45,417 nucleotides of DNA from Perkinsus marinus ATCC 50983 (lineage: Eukaryota > Perkinsozoa > Perkinsida > Perkinsidae). Under the pieces are notes generated by a model. The model was not told the origin of the DNA, did not search any database, and saw only the letters and a program-made list of their open reading frames with translations. Below are positions 19,960 to 34,800 of this stretch, piece after piece; within the stretch, counting starts at the first letter, position 1; each line of letters begins with the position of its first letter. Position numbers and translations under genes: made by a program. The stretch spans positions 61,430-106,846 of the forward strand of contig NW_003206658.1 of assembly GCF_000006405.1 (NCBI RefSeq), read 5' to 3'.

Positions 19960-22181
19960 CTACGTTTTCATAGTATTCCGCAAGAAGTTCTGCAAAGCCA
20001 TCAACCTCGCGTCGATATCCGCTACCTCCTTCGTCGAAGTCGAAGACACAGCCGGACCTACTATAACTCCTTCTTTTTGACCACCCTCTTTTCCAGTGGC
20101 CGGCACCGGTCGCTCCAGCATCGGACCAGCCCTCGCAGGGGCACCCACAGAGCTATCTCTTCTTCGCATCGGACTTGGTCTCCTCCTAACCGGACTCGGC
20201 CCGCGAGGAAAAGACGTGTTAGTGTCGAGCCTTCGCACTGGAGAGGCCCTCAAGTCCCTTTCTCTATACGGAGACGGCCTCCTCTGAGACGGCGGCCGCT
20301 GCGCGTAAGGGCTTACATACCCCACAGCGTAGTCCCTGGAAGAGCCTCGCGACCGCACAGGTGCCGACCCAACGCTCCCTCTCGAGCGAGACGACGTAGT
20401 GCTTGGTGGCCGCGTAGGCGGAGCTGCACTGTGGGGTCTTCCCCGAGTCGTAGCAGTAGAAGGAGGTGGAGGAGACGGAGACCTGCTCGGCCGCGAGCGA
20501 GTCGACATCAATTGCATCCTTGGCGAGACTGGAGAAACTCCTCGGCCCACCGACCGGACAGATCCTGCCGAACTGGGTGCCCTCGTCCGTTGTCGCGCAA
20601 GATCGCTCTCTAACGATCGAACCTGAGCCAAATCGATTAACATGGCGCGCGCTAGTGCGCCGGACAACCTACTTTCGCTCTAAGTTGCCGCTCTTGCCCT
20701 CGAGCACTATTCAACTCCTTCCGAAGCTTCTCCACTTCGCTACGATGCTGAGGAATGAATACACACTTGCCTCCGAGTAGTTCCACAAATACGAAACCAA
20801 CGATAACCAAGCCGGTGCTCACTAAACTCCCCATACTCCGTATGTGACCACTACTCCTCATCAACGCTAATCTCTACGGTGTTCACCACAGTGGTTACGC
20901 CCTACTACCAGTTGCGCCTGCCGCATCTTGGCCTCCCTCAACTGTTTGAGTTCTACCATCAACTTACTATTGCTCTCCCTCAGCCTCCTCATCTCCCCCC
21001 CTTGCTGACCAGCTCGTGCTCCTGAGCACTTTCCAATTCACTTAACATGAGCTCCCATCACTACGGCCGCCTCTCCCTTCAAGGTCCTGCTGTAGATCAG
21101 CGCACCTCCTCACTAGCCTCTCATTTTCCTCTTCCAAGCGGGATATCAGCTTTCTAGAGGGACCCCCCCTAAAACACAGCCTTCCAGAGAACACTATTAC
21201 GGCTTATCCCACCTCGAGCTCGGCGCTGGCTCAGCGCTCCCACTATCGATCGAGTTCGCCAAGTTATCGACAACAGCCGCACCACTGGCTCGTAAGTTGG
21301 TCCGATACACATCCTGAAAAGGCCATCCGACGAGAGTGTTCACAACACGGCTCTTATAATGGACATAGACTAGGGCTCCACCCACGCTGATTATTGCGAG
21401 TACTACTCATAGACTGATACCACATTGTTATTATAAACCTCTAACGCCTCGTCACAAAAATTGACAAGACACTACTACTGTTACTGAGTCGACTTCACCT
21501 CATCACGTCAACTCCATGAACGCTCCTGATAGTGATCACCTTCAATTCTCGGCTCAGTCGCTTGATCGTCCTCAACAGCGCCGCTGCATCCGAGCCGGGC
21601 TCCTGTCGTGCTAGGGCGAGAGGGTAATGGACTCGATCGTATGATGCCTGGACGGATGACAAGAATCCACAGGTCCTCATCCTAAGATACGGTTCATGTC
21701 CGACCTGATACGTGAGAATGAGATATCGTTTAGCTTCCGAATCCGGCAACGACCTCGCTGTCGACTGCGGCACTCCCCCACCGCCACCACTACGATGCCG
21801 CAAAAGCTCGAGGTCTCGTCCTCTGTAAACAAGGCTCTCCACCCAGGTTCAATCCCGGCACCCTCCTTTTTTACGTCAATATATCCACTGTGACAGTAGC
21901 ATCATCGTGAACAGCCTCGTGCTGACTCGTATCAAGCAACGCGTCGAATAGCATTTGCGCGAAGACCCCGAACGATTTGAAATTGCCAGTCCGGTGAGTA
22001 ATCTCCTCGATAAACCGGTTCGAGAACGTAGACGTCCACCTATGGGAAAAATATCAGATTCGACATGACCGACGACACAACCTTGTCCCTTCAAACCGCT
22101 CTTCACAAGATGCCGTCAAGTTGTCTCCATCAATTTCGACCTCGACAATATAATCAACATCGTGGAATCGCCGAGTGACAC
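19960..22181 (-). CDS. CCDC61: CCDC61/VFL3 homologue (basal-body coiled-coil protein), N terminus incomplete
   Basis: CCDC61 (Chlamydomonas VFL3) is a SAS-6/XRCC4-fold protein that orients basal bodies and their attached fibres. Matching blocks: VDYIVEVEIDGD, FIEEITHRTGNFKSF, VDILTGRDLELLRHR, KRYLILT and YDRVHYPLAL. Exons: 22082-22181, 21875-22039, 21712-21822, 21540-21681, 21213-21313, 21168 downwards, then coiled-coil exons, and 20622-19960 for the tail. Introns include 42, 52, 30 and 44 nt and one of about 226 nt; all tested phases agree. After the head come coiled coil (RLEEENERLVRRC, VEKLRKELNSARGQE) and a long Ser/Arg/Pro-rich tail, as in animal CCDC61. The start codon is not found; it is probably in an unseen first exon. 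The protein implies a flagellated cell. Confidence 0.88.
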
Positions 22182-23147
22182 CTAATTGACGCAACAACCG
22201 CACATAACGGCCCTTCAGGAGCCCGCTACACTGAGGTCAACACCTCAGCACTACTGTCGCACTTCCTAAGGCGGTACAAAAATTACTATATTTATTATCG
22301 ATAGATAATCTCAATACGATAGGAATATTTCCTCTTACTAGTATACTCCTTTAATACCTTATATCATGGTATTCAATATACTGTTGTCTATAATGAGGGC
22401 GTAATCACACAAGTTGGTCATGGCGATGTGTGTGTGTGGGTTTGAAGTTCAACACCGACGCGCATTAGTAGAATATTTTACACGACAGTAGCTCATACAC
22501 AGTAGTTATTTTTACACGGCTTAGATTCACATCGTCATCTCATGTAGATGTTTATCACTCCAATTTGATTTCGACATAAACCATTCAACGCCGAGGCAAT
22601 CCTATACAAACATCCTCACCAAGTGCGGTTGCGACGGCACTCGGCTAATACCACACGATGAAACATGGAACCCTCATCGCGTATCAATACCATCACATCA
22701 ACCACAACGATACAGCACATATTCCAAGTTATGACCTCTTCTAATTCGATTCTGCCTGTCTGCTACTGTAACGGCTGCTGATGGGTCTCGTAGTTTGAGC
22801 GCAGGAGACGCTCCCGATGGTACAGTGGTGACCATATTGGCTGTCATCAATAACCTCCCTCACAATCACAGCGCTATTTACTCTCCTTATAGATCTCTAT
22901 AACAACGCAGCACGATGGGATCGGTTCAATCAACTACTACTGGAAAAATGGCGAATACGGGTAGAAAATTAATTGTTCAAAAAATCCCCTCACCAGGGAT
23001 CGAACCCGGGTCGGATGGATTTTGGATTCAAAAGGTCAAGTAAGACCCTTCTTCCACACATATCTTCATCATCACAGTGAAATAGCGAGCTAATATCTTA
23101 ACGCACCGCGAAGATTTTTAAACATCATATGTTCGCAACCAATAATG
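22182..23147. other. Non-coding region between CCDC61 and TDO
   Basis: Mostly AT-rich with no coding exon recognised; the missing first exon of CCDC61 may be here. At 22997-23006 there is a B-box/T-arm-like GGATCGAACC (GGTTCGATCC on the minus strand) with a following T run on the minus strand, but no matching acceptor or D-arm. It is therefore not a tRNA gene. Confidence 0.5.
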
Positions 23148-26319
<3,172 letters not shown>

Positions 26320-28400
26320 CAACAGAGTAGTGTTGAAGCCAAGTAGAAAGCGCGACAAGACTGAGATCGATGACGTAATTCTCTGTTCGGAAACTCCGAT
26401 AGGGAACTTTTATTCGTACCGTGTTGCATTGGAAAAATTTCAATTTCAGACGAGCCCTCGTATAGAGACCTCTCCTGTGTGGTCGAAAACACGAAGGTAG
26501 GCAGCTTTAGGGGATCCACATAGTAGGATTGGGAAAGCCCATGGCGTGAATAGTTGATGGTTAGCGTACAAGTCTCCCAGGGCGCGCGCTAAAATAAATC
26601 ATGCATACGCAACCGCGCACGCCCTGAGATTTCATGGGATTTTAATAGGCAATTCTCCGGCTAGTATTCTACTAGTAGTAGAATACATTCACAATTTCAG
26701 AGGCGAGTTTCTGGCCTCCGGACTAGCCCCCTTCGATCAGTGCTAAGACTGATGCATGATAAACCCGGTTTTGTGGGTTGCCATTCCTTCCTCTTCTATA
26801 TTCGTGGACCGTGTTACACCTTGGCACTGTCTATGGCTGTGACTCGCGTTGATCACGCTCGGGCCAAAGCTCTTTAATCATCAAACTGCGTAGCGACCCA
26901 CTATAGGGCACCGGTTGTTGTCTACAGCAACAATGGCAATTAGCATATCACTGCATGTTACAGCCCGGCTGAACGAATATCGTTATGGCTGAATACGCTG
27001 GAGCTACAACGTACTGAACGTACACTTTGAGATGCAGGCTCCCACAACATATTAGCACGCATTTTCTCGGGCCCTTGTCCACTGGGTACTATCGAGAAAG
27101 TCGATGACTCTGTTGCGAACGAGTTGCAGCTCGAATATCCAGGTGAATCGAGAGATGTTGATTGCCTCAGCAAATTGTTATCAATCGAGTTGACGAGTTT
27201 CACGTCGGCCGCTGTGATCGAGTTCAAGTCTTTTTGGTAGCAATGGTCACTGTTTGACAGTAGGCGGTTTCTTGGATTACTGCGTTGTTACAACTATGCA
27301 GTAGTCGACCTGAACCGCCAATACAAAGACTGGACTCAATGTGCTGAGGTCTACCTTGCAATGGAATCTCAGTCCTACACAGTTCACACAGACCACTGAT
27401 AACACACATCTTTGCATGAAGTTGTGATGACGTTAACACGCTAGGTTGTGTCCAGGCTGACGACAGAGCAATTCGAATAATCAGAGATATTGGGATTCGT
27501 CCAGTGTTGTGTAGAGGATATTGCGGTAAGCAATAAGAATTCGAGAAAACTCTCATTGCACTACTCAACTATCATCAGTGTCTCACACTTGCGTTGATCC
27601 AATGACTTGCTAATTATCCACCGTGTGATGCTGTTGAGTTGTTAATTCCTTCAAGGAGAGCGCATCCCATCAGTATCAGTAGAGTATGAGGCGAAGACGA
27701 TCACGGGTTTTCATAGCCCTCTGGGCTCTCATCAGAGCGAAGGTTGACCGAGTGAACAATGCAACTAATTCAACACCTTCTGTGAGGCCAGTATCTACCA
27801 CCATCTGAATCACATCGCAGATAATATCAGAAATGCAGCAAAGATCGTTGAGGAGGTTGGCAACGATTACATCCAGTTTCACTCAACTCGGTATCACTGC
27901 TGAAATTCGTCTCAATGGGGAAACCACAGCAGGTGAATGAAAACCAGTAGGAAAGGAAGACACTTCCCTTGCCTTGTAGCGACCTCGTCAACGAAGCTTC
28001 ACTCTGGAGTGGCCATCACATCTGTTGAACTCTACTTGGGAACTGGTCACGACTGGAATCCTACCTATGGTCGCCTCAATATAGTGGATGGCTCAGTGAC
28101 AGCGACAACTGCATGGGTGAGAATTGCAGGAAATGACAGAGAAAATGCCATTGAGAATCAGCGTGAGGCTATTGACACTAGTATGGAAAAATATGCACAT
28201 GGTCAACTACATGTGTTGGTGACAATATGAAAATTCTGAGGAAATTGGGGGGAATTCTCATTGGACTCTCTACATTTTTGTCCAAGTTCGTATATAAACT
28301 CCAATAATTAGTGGAAAAACCCCTGAGCTGGGGAGAAAGAACATACATTCCAACGCTGGTTAACAAAGTGTTGAGGCAGTAACGATTCTCTACTGGTCAG
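26320..28400. other. Long region with no confident gene
   Basis: Upstream of TDO (minus) and of the giant plus-strand gene, so it is a divergent region. Minus frames at 26958-27227, 27224-27568 and 27676-27882 have no splice support. A plus-strand stretch at about 28000-28125 (VELYLGTGHDWNPTYGRLN) looks exon-like and may be a 5' exon of the giant gene. A GC-rich imperfect inverted repeat (arms CAGGGCG... / ...CGCCCTG) spans about 26578-26627. A hairpin with 9-bp arms GTATTCTAC lies at 26664-26686. Confidence 0.45.
28179..28358 (-). mobile_element. hAT-like MITE, copy D (180 bp)
   Basis: Reverse orientation: left end TAGTATGGAAAAATATGCAC, right end CATTCCAACGCTG, internal CATGGTCAACTACATG block shared with other copies. 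Flanks ATTGACAC and GTTAACAA agree at 5 of 8. It lies just upstream of the first confident exon of the giant gene. Confidence 0.78.
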
Positions 28401-28890
28401 GCTGGCGCCTGTGCTCCAGGGTCCTCACAGAAAGGAGGGAACTATGTGAACACTCCTTGGTCCGACACGACGGGTATGCCTACAGCCTCAGTAGCCAGCT
28501 CGCCCAGTCTAGTCGCCCAACCAACCAGTGAGATACTGTCGCGGATCTCAAAACTATTGCTTGTTTTACCCTTAGCTGTTTCGGCTGAGGGGTTGCTCAA
28601 TTTCCGCATGGGAGGCGAGTTCACGGTCTGTTACTCCGACACAGGGACGTTCGCGGCCTACCACGGAGATGTGAACTTTTGAGTATCAACATTGACTGTA
28701 GAGCATCTATCGTAGGTGCCTTCAGCAACTCTGCTGGTCACTGGTATTTATTCTGATTGCACGACCGACAACTGCCTGGCCGAGACTAGGATGTCTTGTT
28801 ATTTGTTGAGAAAGCAACACTCATCTAAAGGGAGCTGTGGATTCGACTTCACAGGAGCTGACCAGGCACGAGCGATGGGGAAGCATCTCT
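28401..28890 (+). CDS. Giant gene block 1: first Cys-rich modules
   Basis: Exon 28401-28670 (phase 0) reads through YVNTPWSDTTGMPTASV, a helix-like linker, then FRMGGEFTVCYSDTGTF. A 45-nt intron (28671-28715) leads in phase to GIYSDCTTDNCLAETRMSCY and GSCGFDFTG. The frame then shifts into WGSISDGIPVKCE near 28880, which may be a missed tiny intron, an error or decay. The preceding acceptor (TCTACTGGTCAG) means 28401 is not the true start of the gene. Confidence 0.65.
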
Positions 28891-31800
28891 GATGGAATTC
28901 CAGTGAAATGCGAATAACGAATCACTCTACAGGGTTGGATATGATCAGTGCCGTGCGCAGAAATGTGCGCATAGTCTACTACATGTTTTAGTGACAATAT
29001 GAAAATTCCGAGGGAATTTTTAGAACTTCTTGTTGGTTCCTGAACGCTTCACTCGAATTGGTACGTAAATTTCTATAATTAGTGAGAAAACTGCTGAGCT
29101 CAGCTGGGGAAAGATAATATATATTCCAACACAGGATTAGTGATAATAATGACGGCTTCTTGGACCACGTATGCTTTGAAACTCCTAGTCGGCACTCAGT
29201 TGATTCGCTCGACCAGCCTCAAGCTGGTGTCTAAGTTCCGATCGACCGCTCAGTGGAACTATCGCAAGCTCCCCAAATTTCTCCTACGTATTATTGGATT
29301 TCCCTATGCCTGAATTCGCACTTCATAGACTGGGGAAATTCTCGGAAACTCGAAGTGAACGTTGTGAATACAGTGGAGAGTTCCGTCTTGGAGATTACCA
29401 TTTTCTCCCCACAACACTTCTTTTGATTACCCTCAGGGCTTCTACAGGCGTACGACAGGCACAAATGGTATGGCAACATGGACAGCTGAATGGACAGCCA
29501 CTTACTCTACAGAAGGACTCGCTACTGTCACCTCCCAGAGCACTTGCGGGTCGGGAACAGCTGCTGCCCAGTTCCTCTGTCCTGATGGAGAAGGCTGCTC
29601 GGGGGGCTCGAGACTTCTCACGCCTGGTAGGGCAGGAGGCGTACATGCATCAATTTGCCGATTTTTCTATCAGTATCTGCTCCATTCATCTAGAGGGTCT
29701 CTTGTCCTTGTCCCTCGATCCTTTGCATCCCTCGAGCTAGTAAGGTGTGTAAGATGCCCTCATTGGAAATCGTGGCACTCCATATGTCCATATCGTATGA
29801 TTATGTTCTCTCTGGTCACGTCTATTTGTATTCCTTCGATTTGCATCATCTTTCAGTGACGTCGTCAGTAGTAGGAGGAAAATACGGTAAAGTGGTCATC
29901 ACGATTCCGCAGGGAATGGAAAACCTCGACGGCGACACCTTCAGACCGTGAGACATCCTCTTCAGCTCACCGTCAAGCTCATGGACGTAGATACACTGTA
30001 GGGGCATGCTACTGTCCTAGCTATGATAACTCTGGTGGAAGTGATGAGTGCCAACAGACTACCGAGTATACACAGTCTATCGGAATTATCAATTTCTACA
30101 CTGCGGAACTCTGTGCAGCGGGCGACACTGAATGTAGAGGATTCTACACTCTTTCATTCCCAAATTCAGCAAGTGAAAGAACAACTATTTATTCCGTGAA
30201 AGACTCCTTTCATCCTACTGAAATCAATTTCATTTCTCTACTTTGTTCTCTCATCCGCTGAATTTGAGTTTGAAAAGGTGTAGATGCAGAACCAGGTTAT
30301 TTTGGATTGCATTGATTGATTTCACTTGGTTGCTGCGATCAGGTTCGATACCGTATATTGGCGTAGCCGCCGAGCACTCGTTCAAGCTCCGCGTTGGGTG
30401 CCCAACAAACGCCTGTGCTGCTGCTGATAACAATAGGTTTAAAGTACAGCTAGCATCTTGGACCGATCCAGGTGAGCACAGTCGTTGCAATAGTCCCTCT
30501 CTGAGTAATCCTTAGGCAATACCGGTGAGATCCCAAGCTGGAGTGCCAGCCACATCTGCAAGACTGGTACAATGTCCAGCCTGGTTAATACGTCAACGGG
30601 GTCGCCAGGTTGGCATCGTCGTGGGTCTCTCACTGTGTTGAGCCTCAGGCTTTGATAGGCACGATGAGCGGTGGCGGTCGACAGGACTATAAGGAGTTCG
30701 GCAGCGTCTCGGATCCGCTGGGACTGGTTACGGGAGAAACTCCTTATGAACGAATGGCCTTCCACAGCGTTAAGTACTTCGATGTGTGTTATTGTGATGG
30801 GAGTTGTGGCAACGATAGTAGGATGCGAGGATCGAACCGGGGACCTCTCGGATGAAAGTCGGTGGTATCAGGTGACTACTTCAAAGTCGGGATACTGCGA
30901 CTGTTGCCATTCCGTCTCGCATCTGCCGTTACTAACACAGCGGACAGGCCCTTCTTACAGTAAGTCAGCGCAGTCGACCGCATGAGCCTTTCCTTATAGA
31001 TACGTGAATGCACCAGCGTCTATAGCTCTGTACAAGCCAGAGGACTATGATGACGCTCTTGGCTTCGCTGATGGAGGTAAGTTGGAGTTGAGGTGGCTTG
31101 GCAGGTGGGCTCATGAGGAAACTTTTGCTCACAATGTGAAGATATGCACAGAGTCAACTACATGTGGTGGTGGCGATATGAAAATTGCGAGGAAATGCTG
31201 ATTGGTTTCTGTACACTCTTACTCGCATTCATACACAGACTCCTACAGTTTGTGAGGAAACTTCGAACCTAAGCTGAAGAAACAGAACATGTCGTTCAAC
31301 ACTGCTCTCGTTCGATCGCTGTTATCGAGCCTCAGCTCGCTATTCGATCATTTGAGCAGATGTGGAAGTTTTCAGGCTTGGTAAAGGTTCTTGAAGACTC
31401 CTCCTCGTCAGCTCTGCCCAGCTCTGAGTGTGCTCAAAGGTACGTCCCATGATGGCCTTCACGGTTGGTACTCTGATTTCTCAGACCGTATGATAACACG
31501 CTGTTGGATGGTCTTACAGCCAGCAATGCTGCAAGTGAATACAAAGGCGTCACAAACAGGTGAACTCTGCATTCGTCGACTTCGTACATTCAAGTTACCC
31601 TGGTACTTATACCTTGGGGAACGATCTTGAGCGCGCGCGTTCTGCGCTCGATGACGACAGTATATTAGTTACGATAGACTCATGTTCAACGCTGGCGACT
31701 TGAGCAAAGACGTGGCAGTTAAGACGGCTGGGATCATGGCTCTATGCTACTGCGGCATAATAGAGAACAACGCGTGTGGAGACCACTCTTACTGGGTCGT

Positions 31801-34800
31801 GGCTGGGAGGTTCACAGTAGGCCACTACGTAGATATGACATTGTAGGACCAGCAGCATACGCATTCAGATTCGCGGTCCTGATATCGACCAGAATTGGAT
31901 ATTCTCTACTTTTATCGTCTTTCGCTTTGAACTCACTGGGTAGGGGTCCTCCACTCAGTCGCCTGGGGGATGTTCTATGTGTATTGTAGGTGGGGCCTTG
32001 CTGATGGTGACACGGTAAGGATCGTGGAGCCTGATGCGAAGGTGAGCGGTGACACCAAGCAAGTGCTCCGATGGTGTTTGACAGTGCGCCGATAACGGCA
32101 ACGACCCGGTATTTACTGTGGCGACTAACGCGTGGAATTGCCCTGATGTGACAGCAGTGGGCTGTACGTTATTGACGAACGCGGATGACATTCCTCTTAC
32201 TATAAAGGCCCATGATCGAGTACGTGGGTTCTCAATTCATTGAGGGCTACTCATACGTTCAGGTGGAATGCGATGCAAAAAACCAGTGTACAGGAAATGC
32301 GTACATCACCGCGGTCAGTGTCAATGCTTCGACTACAACTATGCTGACTTTCGCTGAGCCCCCCAAGTTGGACTCCCTCGATTGGATCGTCCTCACTGGG
32401 AGCGGCTATGCTTGTGATTCTCGGTGTAAGTGCGCCACGTGGTTGGTCATCGCCGATGCTCGGAGGCACGACCCGGGCAGCTGTCTCGTCGTTTGGACTC
32501 TCTCTAGCAGTGTTGGAATATATGTTCGCTTTCCTCAGCTGAACTCAGGAGTGTCCCCACTGACTATAGGAGTTCATATGCGAATTCGGGTAGAAGTGTA
32601 CCGAAACCAATAATAAATTCCCGAAATTTCCTCAGAATTTTCATATGGTCACCAAGACTTGTAGTTGACCATGTGCATATCTTCACACACTGCTCCACAG
32701 AGAGAAAGTATAGTTCACGACCTGTTGGCATACAGTGTTCCACTGCTTTGCTCGACTGCGTATAGCGTCCTTTGACTCGCGTGTACTGTTCGAGAAACTC
32801 AACATCGAAATATGTTCTCGCGCGCTCAGTGCATGCTTGCTGCTAGTAGAGCTTAGTGGTAAAGCATGTTTGTGAATCAGGGTGAAGAGTATAATACATT
32901 GTACTGTTTACTGAGTTTCAAATCACTGAGTTTACCACAGGTTCTGAAGAGCAGCTGAGGGCTTTGACAGGGGTCTTCCCGTATGGGGACTCCAATGTCA
33001 ATGACAACAGCCTGGCTGACTACTATGAAGTCGGTAATCAGGTGACCAAAATATCACATACAGTGTATTCGATACCTCTGGGTTGGAGTCTGGACCCGCC
33101 GACTTTTACTGTCACGCAAGGAGAATGGAAACGCACTAATAGAGCTCAAACTAGAGAGGAATTGAAAGGTTTAGCAGAGCGAAGCCGTATGAAAGTTTGC
33201 TGGGCTCCGAGTGGAATGCCGGGGAAGTATTTGGCTGAGGTAGGGAGACTCTCTGTTGTCGACCCGTCCGTATTGCAAGGCGTTGGGATACATCTAACCA
33301 CAACTGCTGCAGGAGGTGTTCGAGCTCCCGTGGTGATCAGCTTTAGGACGGCTGAGGGGAGCACGGGAGCAGCGTACTCGACAGCGACGGGAAGGATGGC
33401 CTTGAGAGTGGTGATTAAAGTGCCGCGAATGTTCGACATTCATTATTCCGATGTTGCTATGAGTAGTATTGGATTGACAACGAACGAGGATGAGCTGCAT
33501 GAGGCAAATCAGCTAGTGTGTGGGAAGATATTTAGGGAAATGTGGTCGGATGACGCAGAGTTTGGATTTCCTCAGCCGGAGGGATGCTACTATCGCAGTA
33601 TTATGCCCGATGGTAGCACGATCACCTCGAGGGAAATCACGGTGGTTTTTGCGAAGCGGTCAGGGCTACGTGCCGGGCAGAATTACCACATGGTGGTCGT
33701 GGGTTCGACCTCCACAGGCGCCAATTACAGAAATGACGCATGTTGTGGCAGCAAGTCTTGTGGCACCTCCAGCGACTCGGACGAACTGCGTAGTTGCGAA
33801 TATGTCTACTTGTTCATCCATGAAGACATCGACAACAAGCCATATTCAGCGCTCGAGATGGGCCGAGGACAACTGTCGTCCCCACAAGGGATGCCAAGTG
33901 GAGGGAGGACCACGCCGAGCTTCGCTACAAGAGGCTTTACGCTCGTCGGAGGGACTAATGGTAAGTAGTGCGATGATATCGATCACCATGGCGCGCGCTT
34001 GCCGCATTCGTCAGGTTATATTGATGTTGGGAACATGAACTCTATTGATTTCGAAATCAGAGGCGGTGATAACATCACGACGGGCCCTATCAAGGCGGGG
34101 TATCACGTTAGAGTCATTCTATGGCCTTTGACTCAGTGGAGGGTGGGAGCTTTGTGCACCGCAGTATGCCTTGAGGTCCCACCGGGAGAGGACAACAGAC
34201 TGTGTGGAAAAGTCCAGAGCTGCGTTGGCGAGCCTGTTGTGCCGGGCTTCCCGAACAACAAGGTAGGCTTATATCCACTGGGGATTTCAAATGACGGAAT
34301 TGAGCGGAGCGACTGAGTTTGTGTGGTTGCTGAAAATTGAGGGTTTGAAGTATTCAATTTGATAAAACACTTCGTATCGTCACTTGAGTGAAGCTAGGGG
34401 TGAACGGAGGGAATGCGGGGGGAAACGAACTTGCAGAGTCGTGGAAAAGAAACCCATCCAGAAAACCCGACGGAACAATCAGACTTCGGAACTGTTATAC
34501 AGTCGAAGGCTGTTATACAAGGCAACCAGATACCCGAACTGTTATACAGTTGAAGGCTGTTATACAAGGCAACCAGATAACCGAACTGTTATACAGTTGA
34601 AGGCTGTTATACAAGGCAACTAGATACCCGAACTGTTATACAGTTGAAGGCTGTTATACAAGGCAACTAGATACCCGAACTGTTATACAGTTGAAGGCTG
34701 TTATACAAGGCAACCAGATACCCGAACTGTTATACAGTTGAAGGCTGTTATACAAGGCAACCGAGCACTATAGACGAGCAAGTTGCTCGTCTATAGTGCT

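Noticed and set aside
20077-20613. 178-codon plus-strand frame rich in Arg/Ser/Pro
   Set aside because: It is antisense to the Ser/Arg/Pro-rich tail of CCDC61, whose frame continues in phase from recognisable upstream exons. The composition is a mirror effect.
20750-20861. Apparent membrane span (GLVIVGFVFVELL) at the start of a minus-strand frame
   Set aside because: It lies between a good donor (TTA|GTGAGC) and a CCTCAG acceptor that restore coiled-coil reading in phase, so it is most likely intron.
22980-23040. Possible minus-strand tRNA at the GGTTCGATCC motif past TDO
   Set aside because: T-arm and T run are present, but no 5' acceptor strand pairs with the 3' one and the anticodon arm does not fold.
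29176-29186. Another GAAACTCC end as a fourth GGAG-type MITE
   Set aside because: No partner inverted repeat within 300 bp and no 3-bp duplication.
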